From an uncultured Pseudanabaenaceae cyanobacterium (GTDB lineage: Bacteria > Cyanobacteriota > Cyanobacteriia > Pseudanabaenales > Pseudanabaenaceae): DNA of 64,000 bases. A program made the position numbers and the translations under genes. The notes beneath the pieces were generated by a model that worked only from the letters and a program-made list of their open reading frames with translations, was not told the origin of the DNA and did not search any database. The stretch is from assembly GCA_937927915.1 (NCBI GenBank), contig CALGKB010000002.1, forward strand, positions 248,001 to 312,000, given 5' to 3'. Below are positions 38,401 through 47,390 of this stretch, in pieces (within the stretch, counting starts at the first letter, position 1; each line of letters starts with the position of its first letter).

Positions 38401-41400
38401 TTTTCCAGTTGGGAGATACTGCCCAGAATGGAAACGCCAGGGAAGTCATCATTAACGATCGTGCCTGTCTGCTGAGTCGTACCCACCATGACATTGGTAG
38501 CCAACAACTGTACTGTGAAAGTTTCATCATTTTCTGGGATGGTATCACCACTAACTGGGACGATGATGGTAGCTAGACTTGCACCAGGGTTGAAGGTAAC
38601 TACACCGCTAGTTTGGGCATAGTCCATGGCATCCATGGCGGTACCATCCATGGTGCTAAAGGAAACGGTTACAGGTTGGGTGGTCGTCTCAGACAGACTG
38701 ATGGTAAATAAGAAGTTAGTTGTACCTGAGTTGCCTTCGTTTGCTGAGAAACCATTGATCAAACTAACAGTAATTTGATCAGTGTCATCGTTAATCAAAA
38801 CTGCCGTTGCCTGACTAGTAGTAGAAATACTTGCCAACATATCAGGGCTGTCTACCATCGTCAGTTGCACGAAGAAGTCTTCATCAGGCTCGTTCATGGT
38901 GTCCCCATTGGCAGTCACGGTAATCAGCGCAGTGGAAGTACCAGGAGTAAATACCACCGTCGATGCCAAACTGTTGTAATCACCAAGGGCAGACATAGCA
39001 ATGCCATCGACTGTGGCGTAGCTAACAGTAATTGGCTGCGCCGCTGTGTTGTTTGCTCCGCTACTCAAAGAGATGGTGTAAACAAAGGTCGGGGAGTTGG
39101 CAACATTGCCCTCTAACGCAGTCAGTGAACCTTGCAACGATACTGTCACAAAGTCATCATTAACGATCGTGCCAAATGCTGTAGTTTTGGCAATAGGAGC
39201 GTTAGAGGCATTGATAACTACCGCGAAAGTTTCATCAGCTTCAGGAATGCCATCTCCAGAGATAGTGACAGGCACTGTGACACTGGTCTGCCCAGCAGGA
39301 ATTACAGCTGTTGCCATGTTGATAGGCGCAAAGTCACTGGTATCTAATGCTGTGCCGCTCTGGGTGGAGTAGGTAACGGTAGTAGGTAAGGTACTTGACT
39401 GTGCCAGGGTGAAGGTAAAAATAAAGTTGTTGTTGCTGTTACCTTCTGTTTGCATTACGTCAAGGATGCCTAATCCAGGCAGGTCATCGTTAATCAAAAC
39501 TGCCGTTGCCTGGGTTGTAGTACCAAGACTTGCCAACATGTTAGGGCTACTAACACCAGTCAATCCTACAAAGAAGTTTTCATCTGGCTCGTTCATGGTG
39601 TCCCCATTGGCGGTAACCGTAATTGGTACTGTCAAACTACCCGCGGGAACAACGATCGTTGTTGTCAAACCGTTGTAGTCATTGTCTGCTGTGGTAGCCG
39701 AGTTGTCTATTGTGGCATAGCTCACTGTGATAGGAGTGGAAGAGGTCTGACTTAAAGAAATGGTGTAGGTAAATGTGGGTGAGCCAGAAACATCTCCTTC
39801 TAACTGGGAGATAGAACCTTGCAACGATACTGTCACAAAGTCATCATTAACGATCGTGCCCGTTGCCACAGTGGTACCAGGCATTCCGTTAGTGCCATCA
39901 ATTTGCACTAGAAATGTCTCGTTTGCTTCAGGAATACTATCTCCAGAAACCGTGACCGTAACGGGAAGAACTTGGGTTGTCGGCAAAATAGTGACAACCT
40001 GCCCTGAAATAGCTGTGTAGTCTGTACCAGCACTAGCAGACACGTCCATGGTACTAAAAGTTACAGTAATGGGCAGGCTATTGGTAGCGTCTAAGCTGAG
40101 GGTAAAGACAAAGTTAGTGTTTGAGCTTGTACCTTCAGCAAGACTTAACCCTAAGATACTCACTTGGGAAACGTCATCATTCACGATCGTGCCTGTCGCA
40201 ATACTAGGAGCGGCTAGCATTCCTTGGTTGTTGCCTGGACCAGTGATGTTTTGCAGGGCAACGGTGAAGGTTTCATCCGGCTCGGCACTTGTGTCATCGA
40301 TCGCTGTTACAAATACGGTTGCCAAAGACTGCCCAGGCGCAAAAGTGACTACACCATCGTTATCCATGTAATCGCTTCCAGCCGTAGCAGTTCCGTCATT
40401 AGTAAGATAACTGACCGTTACTGGAACATTGGCTGTTTTATCAAGACTAATAGTGAATGCAAAGGGAGTGGTGAAAGCGGCATTCTCTGTAGCTGATGTG
40501 CCGCCAATAATGCTGACGTTCAGGGCATCATCATTCCCGATCGTTGCCTGAATCGAAGTAGTACCCATGGTCTGTGCCGCCATGATCGACACATTGAAAG
40601 TTTCGTCAGCCTCTGGTACTGTGTCACCCAAAATGGTAACTGGTACAGTAAAGGTTAAGGTATTGGCAGGAATAGCGATCGTTTGCGTAAATGGCGTGTA
40701 GTCCGTGTTATTTGCCGTACCGTCTGCTAAAGCAAAAGTTACCGTGGTTGCAGTAGGACTTGTAGTAGAAAGACTCAGGGTGTAAATAACGTTATTAGTT
40801 GCGTTCATTTCTGCAAAGGAGTTAGGTCCTAGCAGAGTAACAGCGGGATCACTATCATCATTAACGATCGTGGCTGTGCCAGTGCCATTGACAATACTCG
40901 GTGTGACCCCAGGAGCCATGGCATTGGTGAGCATGACCGTAAAGGTCTCATCCGCTTCTAAAACTCCATCCCCAGTGACAGGAACTGTCACCACAACAGA
41001 CGTTTGCCCTGCAGGGAAGGTAACATTCATGTTTGTGGCACCATAGTCCATGTCACTTGTCATGGCAGTGCCATCTGTCGTACTAAAGCTGACAGTTACC
41101 GGGAAGGGAGCGGATTCGCTTAGGGTAATGGTAAAGAGGAAAGGTGTAGTTCCTGTGTTTCCTTCGTTAGCTGTGAAAGTCTGGTTCAAAAACCCGATCG
41201 TGGGGGCATCGTCATTGATAATAGTGCCAGTAGCCTTAGTAGTACCCTCTAACATGAAAGCACTGGTTCCACTGAGCATGACCTCAAAGGTTTCATTTTT
41301 TTCGGGGGTGGTATCACCTGAGACTGTAACGGTAATCAATGCAAAGGTTTGACCGGAGGGAATAACAACTGTGGTGCCAGCAGAGAAATCCATAGCAGGG

Positions 41401-42761
41401 TCTGCTGGATCAGTCCCTACACCATTCACACTATAGGTAACCGTTACACCCGTGCCAGCAGTGAGTCCCATCGCACCGTCAGCGTTGGTCAACCCGATCG
41501 TGTAGACGTAATTCATGGTTCCAGTGTTACCTTCAACCTGTGTGCCCGGAGAACCAACAATCATGACTACAGGAGGATCAAATTCAAACGGTCCTAACAA
41601 ACCCACAACGTGGTTAGTCGGAAAGTTAGGAGGCGTTGAGCGCACACTAATATCTGGACCATCATCAAAAAATAGGGTAAGTTCTGTGTATGTGCCGCTT
41701 GTAAAACTAAAGGTGGCGTTCTCGTTAGCACCCATGGCACCACTGACCCCGACAGAAAAATCGGCAGCTACGGAGTTGGGACCAGTTGTCATCAGTCCTT
41801 GGGGCACACTTGCAAACAGGATCACATCAGGATTGTTACTGTTGGCAGTCACCATTACTTCATCCTGGAAGTCTTGGTTAGTGCTGTTTGTGTTAGCAGC
41901 ATCAATATCAGTAACGACTACCCCTTGGTTAGCCACACTAATGGGAATCATGGTGCCAGTAACAAAGTACTCCACCATAAGTGTTGCCCCTAAGCCAAAG
42001 CTATCTGGTCCAATGGCAATCCTTACAGCTTCCATTTGCCCAGCTTCCAGTTCCACATCAGCAATTTGGGCAATCATCAAATTTGCCCCACTGTCTTGAG
42101 TGATACTGATGTATACGTCAACGCCACTACCATCCAGATTTACTAGAGTAGTCTCAGTCATACCATTAGGAAAGAAATTGCTCTCCCACAACACCATGAC
42201 CACAGCTAGGGTGTCTTCATACTCCAAAACCTCGATCGGTTGTGCCTCGATCGGTCCGCTTTGATATTCCAGTACCCAGTTGCCACCCAGCACCGAGTTA
42301 CCCGTGAGGTCATCGGAAGCCGCTACATCAGCGCCAGTTAAACGGGCAATACTATCAATCAATTCTTTGCCGCTGGACGAGGCAGCCAAATTACAGCCAT
42401 AGAACAAAATGTCCGCATCAGCATCCAGTGCCCTTGCCCAAGATTCTAGTAGGGGGGAGTAGGTTCTAATAGTATTGGTATTTAAGAACGTGTTACCCAA
42501 CTGCACGGAGCCATTATCTCCGTGGGAAAAAATGTGAACACCGCTGAGATTGTTAAATTTTGCTAAAGTTTCAGTGATCTGGGAGATACCGTTTTGATCA
42601 GGGTCTATGTACAGCACAGGTGCCCCCGACGGTAGTGTTTGAACGATCGTTTGGTAATTCGCCACACCCCGATCGATGATGTACAAAGTGTTGGTAGACT
42701 GAAAGTGATTTGTAATACCATCGATACCAAACGCCATAGACCCACTATCTCCACATAACAT
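32484..42761 (-). CDS. Giant Calx-beta surface protein (DUF4347, FxxxYYL repeats)
   Basis: 3425 residues. DUF4347 spans about 25-185 ([42 protein letters not shown]). A beta domain follows to about 390, then 18 Calx-beta-like repeats (about 390-2480, around 116 residues each, ending in TIVNDD-type motifs). A linker of TPTPxP and PAP units spans about 2482-2550. Two arrays of seven about 45-residue repeats (FDxxYYLxxNPDVxxAVxxG, [12 protein letters not shown]) flank a DUF11-like domain (about 2925-3090). It is rich in Thr, Ser, Asp, Asn and poor in Cys. No Sec signal and no RTX nonapeptides are seen, so the export route is open. The first ATG would be almost leaderless behind the -10 box; Met9 (42737) is an alternative. 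It is probably an extracellular adhesin or motility-related surface protein. Confidence 0.88.
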   Translation of the reverse strand: MLCGDSGSMAFGIDGITNHFQSTNTLYIIDRGVANYQTIVQTLPSGAPVLYIDPDQNGISQITETLAKFNNLSGVHIFSHGDNGSVQLGNTFLNTNTIRTYSPLLESWARALDADADILFYGCNLAASSSGKELIDSIARLTGADVAASDDLTGNSVLGGNWVLEYQSGPIEAQPIEVLEYEDTLAVVMVLWESNFFPNGMTETTLVNLDGSGVDVYISITQDSGANLMIAQIADVELEAGQMEAVRIAIGPDSFGLGATLMVEYFVTGTMIPISVANQGVVVTDIDAANTNSTNQDFQDEVMVTANSNNPDVILFASVPQGLMTTGPNSVAADFSVGVSGAMGANENATFSFTSGTYTELTLFFDDGPDISVRSTPPNFPTNHVVGLLGPFEFDPPVVMIVGSPGTQVEGNTGTMNYVYTIGLTNADGAMGLTAGTGVTVTYSVNGVGTDPADPAMDFSAGTTVVIPSGQTFALITVTVSGDTTPEKNETFEVMLSGTSAFMLEGTTKATGTIINDDAPTIGFLNQTFTANEGNTGTTPFLFTITLSESAPFPVTVSFSTTDGTAMTSDMDYGATNMNVTFPAGQTSVVVTVPVTGDGVLEADETFTVMLTNAMAPGVTPSIVNGTGTATIVNDDSDPAVTLLGPNSFAEMNATNNVIYTLSLSTTSPTATTVTFALADGTANNTDYTPFTQTIAIPANTLTFTVPVTILGDTVPEADETFNVSIMAAQTMGTTSIQATIGNDDALNVSIIGGTSATENAAFTTPFAFTISLDKTANVPVTVSYLTNDGTATAGSDYMDNDGVVTFAPGQSLATVFVTAIDDTSAEPDETFTVALQNITGPGNNQGMLAAPSIATGTIVNDDVSQVSILGLSLAEGTSSNTNFVFTLSLDATNSLPITVTFSTMDVSASAGTDYTAISGQVVTILPTTQVLPVTVTVSGDSIPEANETFLVQIDGTNGMPGTTVATGTIVNDDFVTVSLQGSISQLEGDVSGSPTFTYTISLSQTSSTPITVSYATIDNSATTADNDYNGLTTTIVVPAGSLTVPITVTANGDTMNEPDENFFVGLTGVSSPNMLASLGTTTQATAVLINDDLPGLGILDVMQTEGNSNNNFIFTFTLAQSSTLPTTVTYSTQSGTALDTSDFAPINMATAVIPAGQTSVTVPVTISGDGIPEADETFAVVINASNAPIAKTTAFGTIVNDDFVTVSLQGSLTALEGNVANSPTFVYTISLSSGANNTAAQPITVSYATVDGIAMSALGDYNSLASTVVFTPGTSTALITVTANGDTMNEPDEDFFVQLTMVDSPDMLASISTTSQATAVLINDDTDQITVSLINGFSANEGNSGTTNFLFTISLSETTTQPVTVSFSTMDGTAMDAMDYAQTSGVVTFNPGASLATIIVPVSGDTIPENDETFTVQLLATNVMVGTTQQTGTIVNDDFPGVSILGSISQLENQATPTTYVYTISLSQTAEVDITVSYATNDNTATVANMDYTDNDGLVTIAAGSTTQLVTVTVIPDSMQEPDETFNVTISNAMGAGATIVTAASTATGVIINDDASVGITPGTVSNLEDLGPSMPTDYVFTITLSTTLPVPTIISYNTNDGTANAGMDYVDNDGLVTIPVGQTLAVVTVTSVPDGATESDETFTVTINNNGNNNITVSQPTATGVLVDNDFPGVGLIGPGAMNEGTSANTDYVFTIFLGQTAPFNVTVTYSITDMTTDAMDFAGLPTTTVAIIPAGSASVFVTVTVSGDNTIEPDETFSVQLTGSNATINNALSQAIGTIVNDDFPQVNILPNTVSQLESNTAFVYTISLTGTSPSPTTVTYQTQNGTALAPGDFNNIPLGTATIASGQTTALVTVTVSNDTIPEGNENFTVNLLGSNAPIGQSVATGVIQDDDPVGVGISGSISALEGNSGTNTSSFIYSVTLTQTAAQPVTVSYTVANGTASSGSDFVANSGTVVIPAGNLASNPITVTVSGDTTVEPNENFFVQITGTPVSVAGLSATFTTQTQATGVIINDDLGDVVIVPNTVAQSESMTAFVYTISLTQTNSNPVTVTYQTQNGSAVAPGDFTNIPSAVVTIAPGQTTALVTVTVSNDTIPEGNENFTVNLLGSNAPIGQSVATGVIQDDDPVGVGISGSISALEGNSGTNTSSFIYSVTLTQTAAQPITVSYTVANGTASSGSDFVANSGTVVIPAGSLASNPITVTVSGDTTIEPNENFFVQITGTPLTVAGLSATFTSQTQATGVIINDDLGGLVIVPNTVAQSESMTAFVYTISLTETNSNPVTVTYQTQNGSAVAPGDFTNIPSAVVTIAPGQTTALVTVTVVNDTIPEGNETFSVNLLSSNAPIGQSVATGVIQDDDPVGVGISGSISALEGNSGTNTSSFIYSVTLTQTAAQPVTVSYTVANGTASSGSDFVANSGTVVIPAGSLASNPITVTVSGDTTVEPDENFFVQVTGTPVSVPGLQATLTPQTQAIGVIVNDDIATPTPTPTPAPDPTPVPAPAPTPAPTPVPAPAPTPVPTPVPTPVPTPAPTQVPTPPIATPNPTPPSFIPPLDTPPTPDQLDPRPDGGNFRDYYFDPRLVTALNLDIFVQNQFDRDGIPINGQNTIVDFFDVEFYLRNNPDVAALFPDLARQLGIVFPQASIDGRFTDPLDHFLKVGQFENRLPSNLFDPEIFALYNPDAVEAVRKGEFRSLFEFFIQKGQYDWRDPRQLLFDPGFYTFRNSVVEEAIKRGEFRTPFDHYIEVGQFEGRNPSLLFDQDYYLLRNPQVKEELAAGKYKSAFEHFIKVGLLAGLDATPLFDSGKYLASNPDVSNLIREGKFRSAFEHYLRRGQFEFRPPRLQLYDEGYYLMNNPDVREAVSQGKFVNGLEHYTRFGQFEGRRPSPFFDPKFYLERYPDVAAAVRRGEYRSAFDHFVRVGRFEDRLTLDPNQPVTVLNEVDFRVIPPNTQVTYTVTTVNNGNEVARDVKVQTIVPPGLTDVRVSDNGFYDPVTGIVTFPVIASLNPRTIFSGKVSFTSPNTPNIITGAFATPFPTNQQNISLGGPFSANLGTVSFTTGGNRQLLTTTLITVNNAVPIVTAIAPERIVPPIILPLDQSLQKRTQNGLNTVSDYVDSAFYLSRNPDVASAIRRGEFKDAEDHFLKVGQFRGLQPSLLYDEEVYRQYNPQAVAAVQRGEFSSLFDHFIKVGQYQNADPRLLIFDEGYYLYRNSIVKELIQRGQFKSAFEHFLQVGQFENRAPSELFDPEFYLRQNPSAAQAVASGQFRSAFDHFIKVGLQAGLQPSPNFIASEYLRINPGVEQEIREGGFRSPFEHFIRKGMFEQRRPKAENPPLPAFDEGYYLQTNPDVRAAVARGEFRNGLEHFTKIGQFENRDPGPMFDTQFYLSLYPDVSTAIARGEYRSAFDHYVKIGRSQERVTIPTLGRGVS
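32500..33428 (-). repeat. Second seven-repeat block of the surface protein
   Basis: Seven about 45-residue units. The motif order matches the first block one for one: unit 2 has YNPQAVAAV, unit 3 YRNSIVKE, unit 4 KVGLQAG, unit 6 [12 protein letters not shown], unit 7 YPDV and RVT. At DNA level the blocks have diverged. Confidence 0.85.
33990..34936 (-). repeat. First seven-repeat block of the surface protein
   Basis: Seven units with the same positional signatures as the second block: unit 2 YNPDAVEAV, unit 3 FRNSVVEE, unit 4 KVGLLAG, unit 6 [12 protein letters not shown], unit 7 YPDV. Unit 1 carries a 20-residue insertion ([19 protein letters not shown] region). Confidence 0.85.
35319..37405 (-). 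repeat. Three tandem 696-bp near-identical units
   Basis: Each unit encodes two Calx-beta repeats (232 residues). The phase is exact: the CAAAGAAG site occurs at 35408, 36104 and 36800, and the CATCGTTGATG-type boundary at 35319, 36015 and 36711. Long stretches are identical between copies. The third unit diverges after about 37200. Confidence 0.92.
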
Positions 42762-42771
42762 CGCTATGATA

Positions 42772-42800
42772 AAGATAGACTAAGATCGCAACTAAATCAA
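42772..42800 (-). promoter_or_regulatory. Putative promoter of the giant surface-protein gene
   Basis: On the minus strand TTGATT, 17-bp spacer, TATCTT, ending 11 bp before the first ATG. A transcript starting there would have almost no leader for that ATG, but about 28 bases for Met9 at 42737, which has GGAG upstream. Confidence 0.45.
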
Positions 42801-42987
42801 GAATTGCTTGCGTAAATTTTTCGAAAGTTTTTCTAGGTTGCATCTCTTCAGCTCAGAGGCGCTAACTGGTGGCAGGGCTGCCTGGAGGTAAGTTTCGGCG
42901 GCGGAATTGTATTAAGGATTAGTTAACGTAGGGGGCAAAACCCAACGGGAATAGCTAATATGACTTAGCAGTGACAAACTTGGAATT

Positions 42988-44547
42988 ATGCAGGATTTTC
43001 CTTGGCTGACGTTTTCCATTGCCTTCCCTGTGGTGATGGCGCTATTTGTACCCCTTGTGCCGGATAAGGGGGATGGAAGAACGGTACGGTGGTATGCCCT
43101 AGTGGTGGCTCTGCTAGATTTTATTGCCCTGGTGTATGGCTTCTGCCAGGAGTATGAGTTGGGCAATCCTGACCTGCAGATGATCGAGAAACTGGCATGG
43201 GTACCCCAGTTAGGTCTCAATTGGTCTGTGGGGGCGGATGGTCTCTCTATGCCCTTGATCTTGCTCACCGCCTTTATTACCACGTTGGCAATTATTGCCG
43301 CTTGGCCTGTCTCTCTCAAACCCAAACTGTTCTACTTTTTGATGTTGGCGATGTACGGGGGGCAGATCGGGGTGTTTGCGGTGCAGGATATGCTCCTCTT
43401 CTTTTTGATGTGGGAGTTGGAGTTAATCCCTGTCTACCTGCTCCTATCTATCTGGGGGGGCAAGAAACGCCAATATGCTGCCACTAAATTCATTCTCTAT
43501 ACGGCGGGGGGGTCGTTGTTTATCCTGCTGGCGGGCTTGGGTATGGCTTTCTACGGTGGTAATACTACCTTTGACTTCCGCGAGATTGCCGCTAAGGACT
43601 TTTCCCTCCCCTTCCAATTGGTTGCCTATGGTGCCCTCCTGATTGCCTATGGTGTCAAATTGCCGATTTTTCCCCTCCATACCTGGTTACCTGATGCCCA
43701 TGGGGAAGCTACTGCCCCTGTCCATATGCTCCTGGCGGGGATTCTCCTGAAGATGGGGGGCTATGCTCTCTTCCGTATGAATGCGGTTATGCTGCCGGAT
43801 GCCCACCGCGTCTTTGCTCCCCTGTTGGTGATTTTGGGGGTAGTCAATATTATCTATGCGGCACTGACTTCCTTTGCCCAACGGAACTTGAAACGCAAAA
43901 TTGCCTACTCCTCTATCTCCCACATGGGCTTTGTCCTCATTGGTCTTGCCTCCTACACGGACTTGGGTGCTAGTGGGGCAATGCTGCAGATGGTCTCCCA
44001 TGGTTTGATCGGGGCAAGTCTGTTCTTCCTGGTGGGGGCTACCTACGATCGGACTCACACTTTGCTCCTGGATGAAATGGGGGGTGTGGGACAGCGGATG
44101 CCCAAGATTTTCTCTATGTTTACTGCTTGCTCTTTGGCTTCCCTAGCTCTGCCTGGCATGAGTGGTTTTGCCGCTGAGGTGATGGTGTTTGTGGGCTTTG
44201 CTACCAGTGATGCCTATACAGGTACCTTCAAATTGGTGATTATCCTCCTGGCGGCGGTGGGTGTAATTTTAACTCCCATCTATCTGCTGTCCATGCTGCG
44301 GGAAATCTTCTACGGCGAGGAGAACAAGGAGTTGGTAGAGCACGAAGAACTGGTGGATGCTGAACCCAGGGAAGTGTTTATTATTGCCTGTCTGTTGGTG
44401 CCTATCATTGGCATTGGTCTCTATCCCAAACTCCTCACCCAGGTCTATGATGCTACAACTACCCAGGTAGTACGCACTATGCGCGCCGCCGTTCCCAATC
44501 TGGCTAAGGTAGGGACTTTGACACAAAACTTTACACTTAGCAAATAG
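42988..44547 (+). CDS. ndhD: NAD(P)H-quinone oxidoreductase chain 4, NdhD1-type
   Basis: 519 residues, about 14 membrane helices. It is the antiporter-like proton-pumping subunit of the thylakoid NDH-1 complex, which takes electrons from ferredoxin to plastoquinone for cyclic electron flow and respiration. Key features are [13 protein letters not shown] with its conserved Glu (about 137-149), [18 protein letters not shown] and [15 protein letters not shown] with the central Lys. [13 protein letters not shown] and [12 protein letters not shown] also fit. It matches the respiratory (NDH-1L) NdhD1 form better than the CO2-uptake forms, in my reading. The start fits a hydrophobic [12 protein letters not shown] opening. 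psaE follows after 56 bp, so the two may share a transcript. Confidence 0.93.
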   Translation: MQDFPWLTFSIAFPVVMALFVPLVPDKGDGRTVRWYALVVALLDFIALVYGFCQEYELGNPDLQMIEKLAWVPQLGLNWSVGADGLSMPLILLTAFITTLAIIAAWPVSLKPKLFYFLMLAMYGGQIGVFAVQDMLLFFLMWELELIPVYLLLSIWGGKKRQYAATKFILYTAGGSLFILLAGLGMAFYGGNTTFDFREIAAKDFSLPFQLVAYGALLIAYGVKLPIFPLHTWLPDAHGEATAPVHMLLAGILLKMGGYALFRMNAVMLPDAHRVFAPLLVILGVVNIIYAALTSFAQRNLKRKIAYSSISHMGFVLIGLASYTDLGASGAMLQMVSHGLIGASLFFLVGATYDRTHTLLLDEMGGVGQRMPKIFSMFTACSLASLALPGMSGFAAEVMVFVGFATSDAYTGTFKLVIILLAAVGVILTPIYLLSMLREIFYGEENKELVEHEELVDAEPREVFIIACLLVPIIGIGLYPKLLTQVYDATTTQVVRTMRAAVPNLAKVGTLTQNFTLSK

Positions 44548-44603
44548 ACACTATCACGGCAAAGTATTACTCTGGAATCATTCCGTTTACTATAGGGTGA
44601 CTT

Positions 44604-44798
44604 ATGGCTATTCAACGTGGTTCTAAGGTGCGTATCCTGCGCAAGGAGTCCTACTGGTATCGTGACATCGGTACGGTGGTTTCCGTCGATAAGAGTGGTA
44701 TTATCTATCCTGTCATTGTCCGTTTTGACAAGGTCAACTACTCCAACGTTGCTACCAATAACTTTGCCATTGACGAAGTAGAAGAGGTCTCTGGCTAG
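44604..44798 (+). CDS. psaE: Photosystem I subunit IV
   Basis: 64-residue stromal-side subunit of photosystem I that helps dock ferredoxin and supports cyclic electron flow. The SH3-like fold is recognisable from [19 protein letters not shown] and [19 protein letters not shown], with the usual [18 protein letters not shown] end. Full length for the family. The TAG stop is the first part of a terminator stem, so translation to the end would affect folding of the hairpin. It lies after ndhD with 56 bp between, and before mutM, with two terminators in that gap. The genomic neighbour mutM has no functional link to it. Confidence 0.97.
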   Translation: MAIQRGSKVRILRKESYWYRDIGTVVSVDKSGIIYPVIVRFDKVNYSNVATNNFAIDEVEEVSG

Positions 44799-44813
44799 GC
44801 TCTGCCTATTTTT
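44796..44813 (+). terminator. First psaE terminator
   Basis: TAGGC, TCT, GCCTA, then five T. The stem begins with the psaE stop codon. Confidence 0.75.
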
Positions 44814-44819
44814 GTGATG

Positions 44820-44849
44820 GGAATCGGGGACAGCCTCGGTTCCTTTTTT
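44820..44849 (+). terminator. Second psaE terminator
   Basis: GGAATCG and CGGTTCC (one T-G pair) around a 10-base loop, then six T. It lies 6 bp after the first terminator and ends 22 bp before the mutM start. Confidence 0.7.
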
Positions 44850-44871
44850 GTTCTGCAATTAGACTGCTACA

Positions 44872-45723
44872 ATGCCTGAATTGCCAGAAGTAGAGACAAT
44901 CCGATCGGGGCTTGCTCTTGCTACCACCCAGCACCAATTTGTTGACTGTGAAGTTTTGTTAGAAAGAACGATCGCTTTTCCTGACTCCCTTGCCTTTCAG
45001 AGGGCTATACGGGGGCAGACATTGCAAAGCTGGCAGCGGCGGGGTAAGTATCTCTATTGTCATTTATCGGCGGGGGTGTTGGTCATTCACCTGCGTATGA
45101 CGGGGCAGCTAAAGTGGAATTGTCAGGATGAACCTATCTCTAAACACACCAGGGTCAGGTTTTGGTGTCATGGGGGCAAGGAACTGCGTTTTGACGACCA
45201 GCGTACTTTTGGGCAGATGTGGTGGATTCCCCCCGATCGGGCTATTGCTTCTGTGATCAAAGCTTGGCAGACTTTGGGGGTAGAACCCCTCAGTGAGGAT
45301 TTTACTGTGCCCTATCTTTCTGCCCAATTGCAGGACAAAAGGCAAACTATTAAGAGTGCTCTCCTTGACCAAACGATCGTGGCGGGGATTGGCAATATCT
45401 ATGCTGATGAGTCTTTGTTTTTGGCGGGGGTGCATCCCCTACGCCCCTGTCACTCCCTCACAGCAACGGAAATCGCTAAATTGCACGCTGCTATTATCCA
45501 GGCTTTACAAACTGGTCTGCAGTACGGGGGAACGACTTTTAGCAGTTATGTGGACAGCAATGGTACAAGGGGTAACTATCTGGCAGTAGCTTGGGTGTTT
45601 CGGCGCAGGGGGGAACCATGTAGGGTGTGCGGCACAAAAATCGATCGGGTCAAAATTGCGGGGCGCTCATCCCACTTCTGCCCTTCTTGTCAGCCCATAG
45701 ACGAGGGAGAGTATCCCCAATAA
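44872..45723 (+). CDS. mutM: Formamidopyrimidine-DNA glycosylase
   Basis: Base-excision repair enzyme that removes 8-oxoguanine and ring-opened purines and cuts the abasic strand. 283 residues. The catalytic PELPEVE follows the initiator Met, with Pro2 as nucleophile. The beta-lyase-region lysine lies in RRGKYLY, and QTIVAGIGNIYADE belongs to the helix-two-turn-helix. The C-terminal zinc finger has CRVCG and CPSC. All parts are intact. Oxidative load from photosynthesis fits its presence beside psaE, but no shared regulation is implied, since two terminators intervene. The last 57 bp overlap the convergent permease gene. Confidence 0.95.
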   Translation: MPELPEVETIRSGLALATTQHQFVDCEVLLERTIAFPDSLAFQRAIRGQTLQSWQRRGKYLYCHLSAGVLVIHLRMTGQLKWNCQDEPISKHTRVRFWCHGGKELRFDDQRTFGQMWWIPPDRAIASVIKAWQTLGVEPLSEDFTVPYLSAQLQDKRQTIKSALLDQTIVAGIGNIYADESLFLAGVHPLRPCHSLTATEIAKLHAAIIQALQTGLQYGGTTFSSYVDSNGTRGNYLAVAWVFRRRGEPCRVCGTKIDRVKIAGRSSHFCPSCQPIDEGEYPQ

Positions 45724-46899
45724 ACCCAGCCCCACCAGCCACACTTGCCAATCTACCCAGAAAGCCAGCATTCCACAGGCAAATAGCCCCCCCACCGCCA
45801 GTCCCTTGGGAAACATCCGCTCCCCAGGGGGTAACCGCCAGGCACAGAGATTGGTGACCGTATAGTAGCAGAGCACATTAAAAGCGCTGAAAGACCAGGT
45901 GGTTTTTACGCTCCCCAGCAAAGTCAGTAGAGCAATCCCTACCCCTACGCTAATTACTGCCCCAGGGGGATTAGTACGATCGCTATTCAACTGCGCCAGA
46001 AATCCAGGCAGGTCGCCCCTGCGTGCCATCGCCAGCACAATCCTGGATAGCCCCAAAATCAAATTCAACAACACCCCCAGCAAAGCTGTAATCGCCCCGA
46101 TCGTGACCAACTTGCTAGGTAGAGGATAGCCCCACAACTGCAACAAATCTGCCAAGGGCGCATCACTGGGTAAAACTTGGGTAATACCCCCCCTCACCCC
46201 CACTGCCCCTACCCCCAGATAGAGCAGTAACGTTAGAAGAATGGTTAGCACCACCGCCCAGGGAATAGTACGTCTGGGATTGACCACCTCCTCCCCCAAG
46301 GTAGCGATACGGGCATAGCCAGCATAAGCCACAAACATCAACGCTGTCGCCTGCATTGTTGCCCTTGGTTCGATGCTAAAACTAGGGGACTGGGTCGTAG
46401 TAGGAAAACCTAAAGCAATAAAGCACAGCAGGGCTAGCAGGGTCACGGCAACAATTACTGTGTTGATCAAACCCGATCGTTTTACGCCCAAGAACACCAC
46501 AGCGGTCATCATTGCCACTGTTATCACCCCCACCCACCTAGCCTCTACCGCCAGTCCTAACCTAGCCAGATAGGCTGACACCCCCAGGGCTGCCGTTGCC
46601 GCCGATGCCGATTTTGCCAGGAGAAACAACCACCCCGCCATGAAACCAAACCAGGGATGTAAATAGCGGTAGCCATACTCATAGGTTCCCCCACTCACAG
46701 GATGACTAGCTGCCAGTTGGGCGGAATTTAAGCCGTTGCAAATAGCAATCAAACTAGCGAGCAAAATCCCCACCAATACCCCCGCCCCCGCTACCTGGGT
46801 AGCCACCGCAATACTGACGAAAACTCCTGTTCCCAAAATAGAACCCAAGCCCAACCATACCGCCCCCCACAGCCCGATTTGCCGCTTTAGTACTTGCAT
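45667..46899 (-). CDS. APC-superfamily amino acid permease
   Basis: About 410 residues with about 12 membrane helices. The first helix region GLGSILGTGVFVSIAVAT is the APC substrate motif, and SHPVSGGTYEYGYRY and FVAYAGYARIATLGEEV are typical of the family. It probably takes up amino acids, or exchanges them, in symport with protons. The substrate is not predictable. The preferred start (MQVLKRQIGL, at 46899) overlaps the stop of the small secreted protein gene as TAATG, suggesting translational coupling; an upstream Met at 46917 is less likely. The other end overlaps convergent mutM by 57 bp. Confidence 0.85.
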   Translation of the reverse strand: MQVLKRQIGLWGAVWLGLGSILGTGVFVSIAVATQVAGAGVLVGILLASLIAICNGLNSAQLAASHPVSGGTYEYGYRYLHPWFGFMAGWLFLLAKSASAATAALGVSAYLARLGLAVEARWVGVITVAMMTAVVFLGVKRSGLINTVIVAVTLLALLCFIALGFPTTTQSPSFSIEPRATMQATALMFVAYAGYARIATLGEEVVNPRRTIPWAVVLTILLTLLLYLGVGAVGVRGGITQVLPSDAPLADLLQLWGYPLPSKLVTIGAITALLGVLLNLILGLSRIVLAMARRGDLPGFLAQLNSDRTNPPGAVISVGVGIALLTLLGSVKTTWSFSAFNVLCYYTVTNLCAWRLPPGERMFPKGLAVGGLFACGMLAFWVDWQVWLVGLGLLGILSLVYGLTRRAEVG

Positions 46900-47291
46900 T
46901 AAAATATTCCCTGACAATATTTTTGTCTGATTTTGTCGGAAAAAGGGAAAGATACAGGGAGAGAAATAGAGTTACTCATTCGTTTGTTATTAATATCGTA
47001 GGCAACAGCATCAAATGTTTGCACAATTTCTGTAACACACCCAACACCCCCTTTCACAACATAGGATCGCGGTTCTCCTGGTTTAGAATTGGCGTTCTGA
47101 ATCCATATGTAAAAACTCCTATATGTTTTACCCTGAGGTATGTAATCATTACTCAAATAGTAGTTTGTTCCAGGTACAGAAAACCAAAAATCCCAGCTTC
47201 TACCGTTCAGTTCATGTGCTCGCCCATGGTTATTTTGACAAAAGCCTACTTCTAGCGCACCCAGTAAAGCTAACAACAAAAGGCTCCTCAT
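46899..47291 (-). CDS. Small secreted protein of unknown function
   Basis: 130 residues. A Sec-type signal peptide ([16 protein letters not shown]) ends near residue 18. A Cys occurs directly after it, but the lipobox is poor (VGFC), so a soluble secreted or periplasmic protein is preferred. The mature part is beta-rich with Trp and Tyr (SWDFWFSVPGTNYYLSNDY, then TYRSFYIWIQNANSK), and Cys near residues 86 and 127 may form a disulfide. I do not recognise the family. The stop overlaps the permease start (TAATG), so the permease may depend on its translation. An accessory or binding role for the permease is possible. Confidence 0.65.
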   Translation of the reverse strand: MRSLLLLALLGALEVGFCQNNHGRAHELNGRSWDFWFSVPGTNYYLSNDYIPQGKTYRSFYIWIQNANSKPGEPRSYVVKGGVGCVTEIVQTFDAVAYDINNKRMSNSISLPVSFPFSDKIRQKYCQGIF

Positions 47292-47346
47292 ACCTACCTA
47301 CACACTTAGACATTTCGTCTTCTACCTTACCATTTTTCAAGAAAGT

Positions 47347-47367
47347 AAAAAGCCCCCGATCGGGGGC
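47347..47367 (-). terminator. Terminator of the pilMNOQ operon
   Basis: GCCCCCGATCGGGGGC is a 16-bp perfect palindrome starting 24 bp after the pilQ stop. On the minus strand five T follow. It contains CGATCG in its loop. Confidence 0.8.
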
Positions 47368-47390
47368 ATCAGCAACCAAACTAGAGCAAC

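Noticed and set aside
34586-42099. Many open frames on the plus strand within the giant surface-protein gene
   Set aside because: They appear because the repeat codons are biased, they recur with the 696-bp unit, lack ribosome sites and match no family.
32484-42761. RTX toxin
   Set aside because: No GGxGxDxxx nonapeptides; Calx-beta repeats suggest an adhesin or surface protein.
47352-47367. 16-bp palindrome with CGATCG as an operator
   Set aside because: It is followed on the minus strand by T residues after the pilQ stop, so a terminator explains it.
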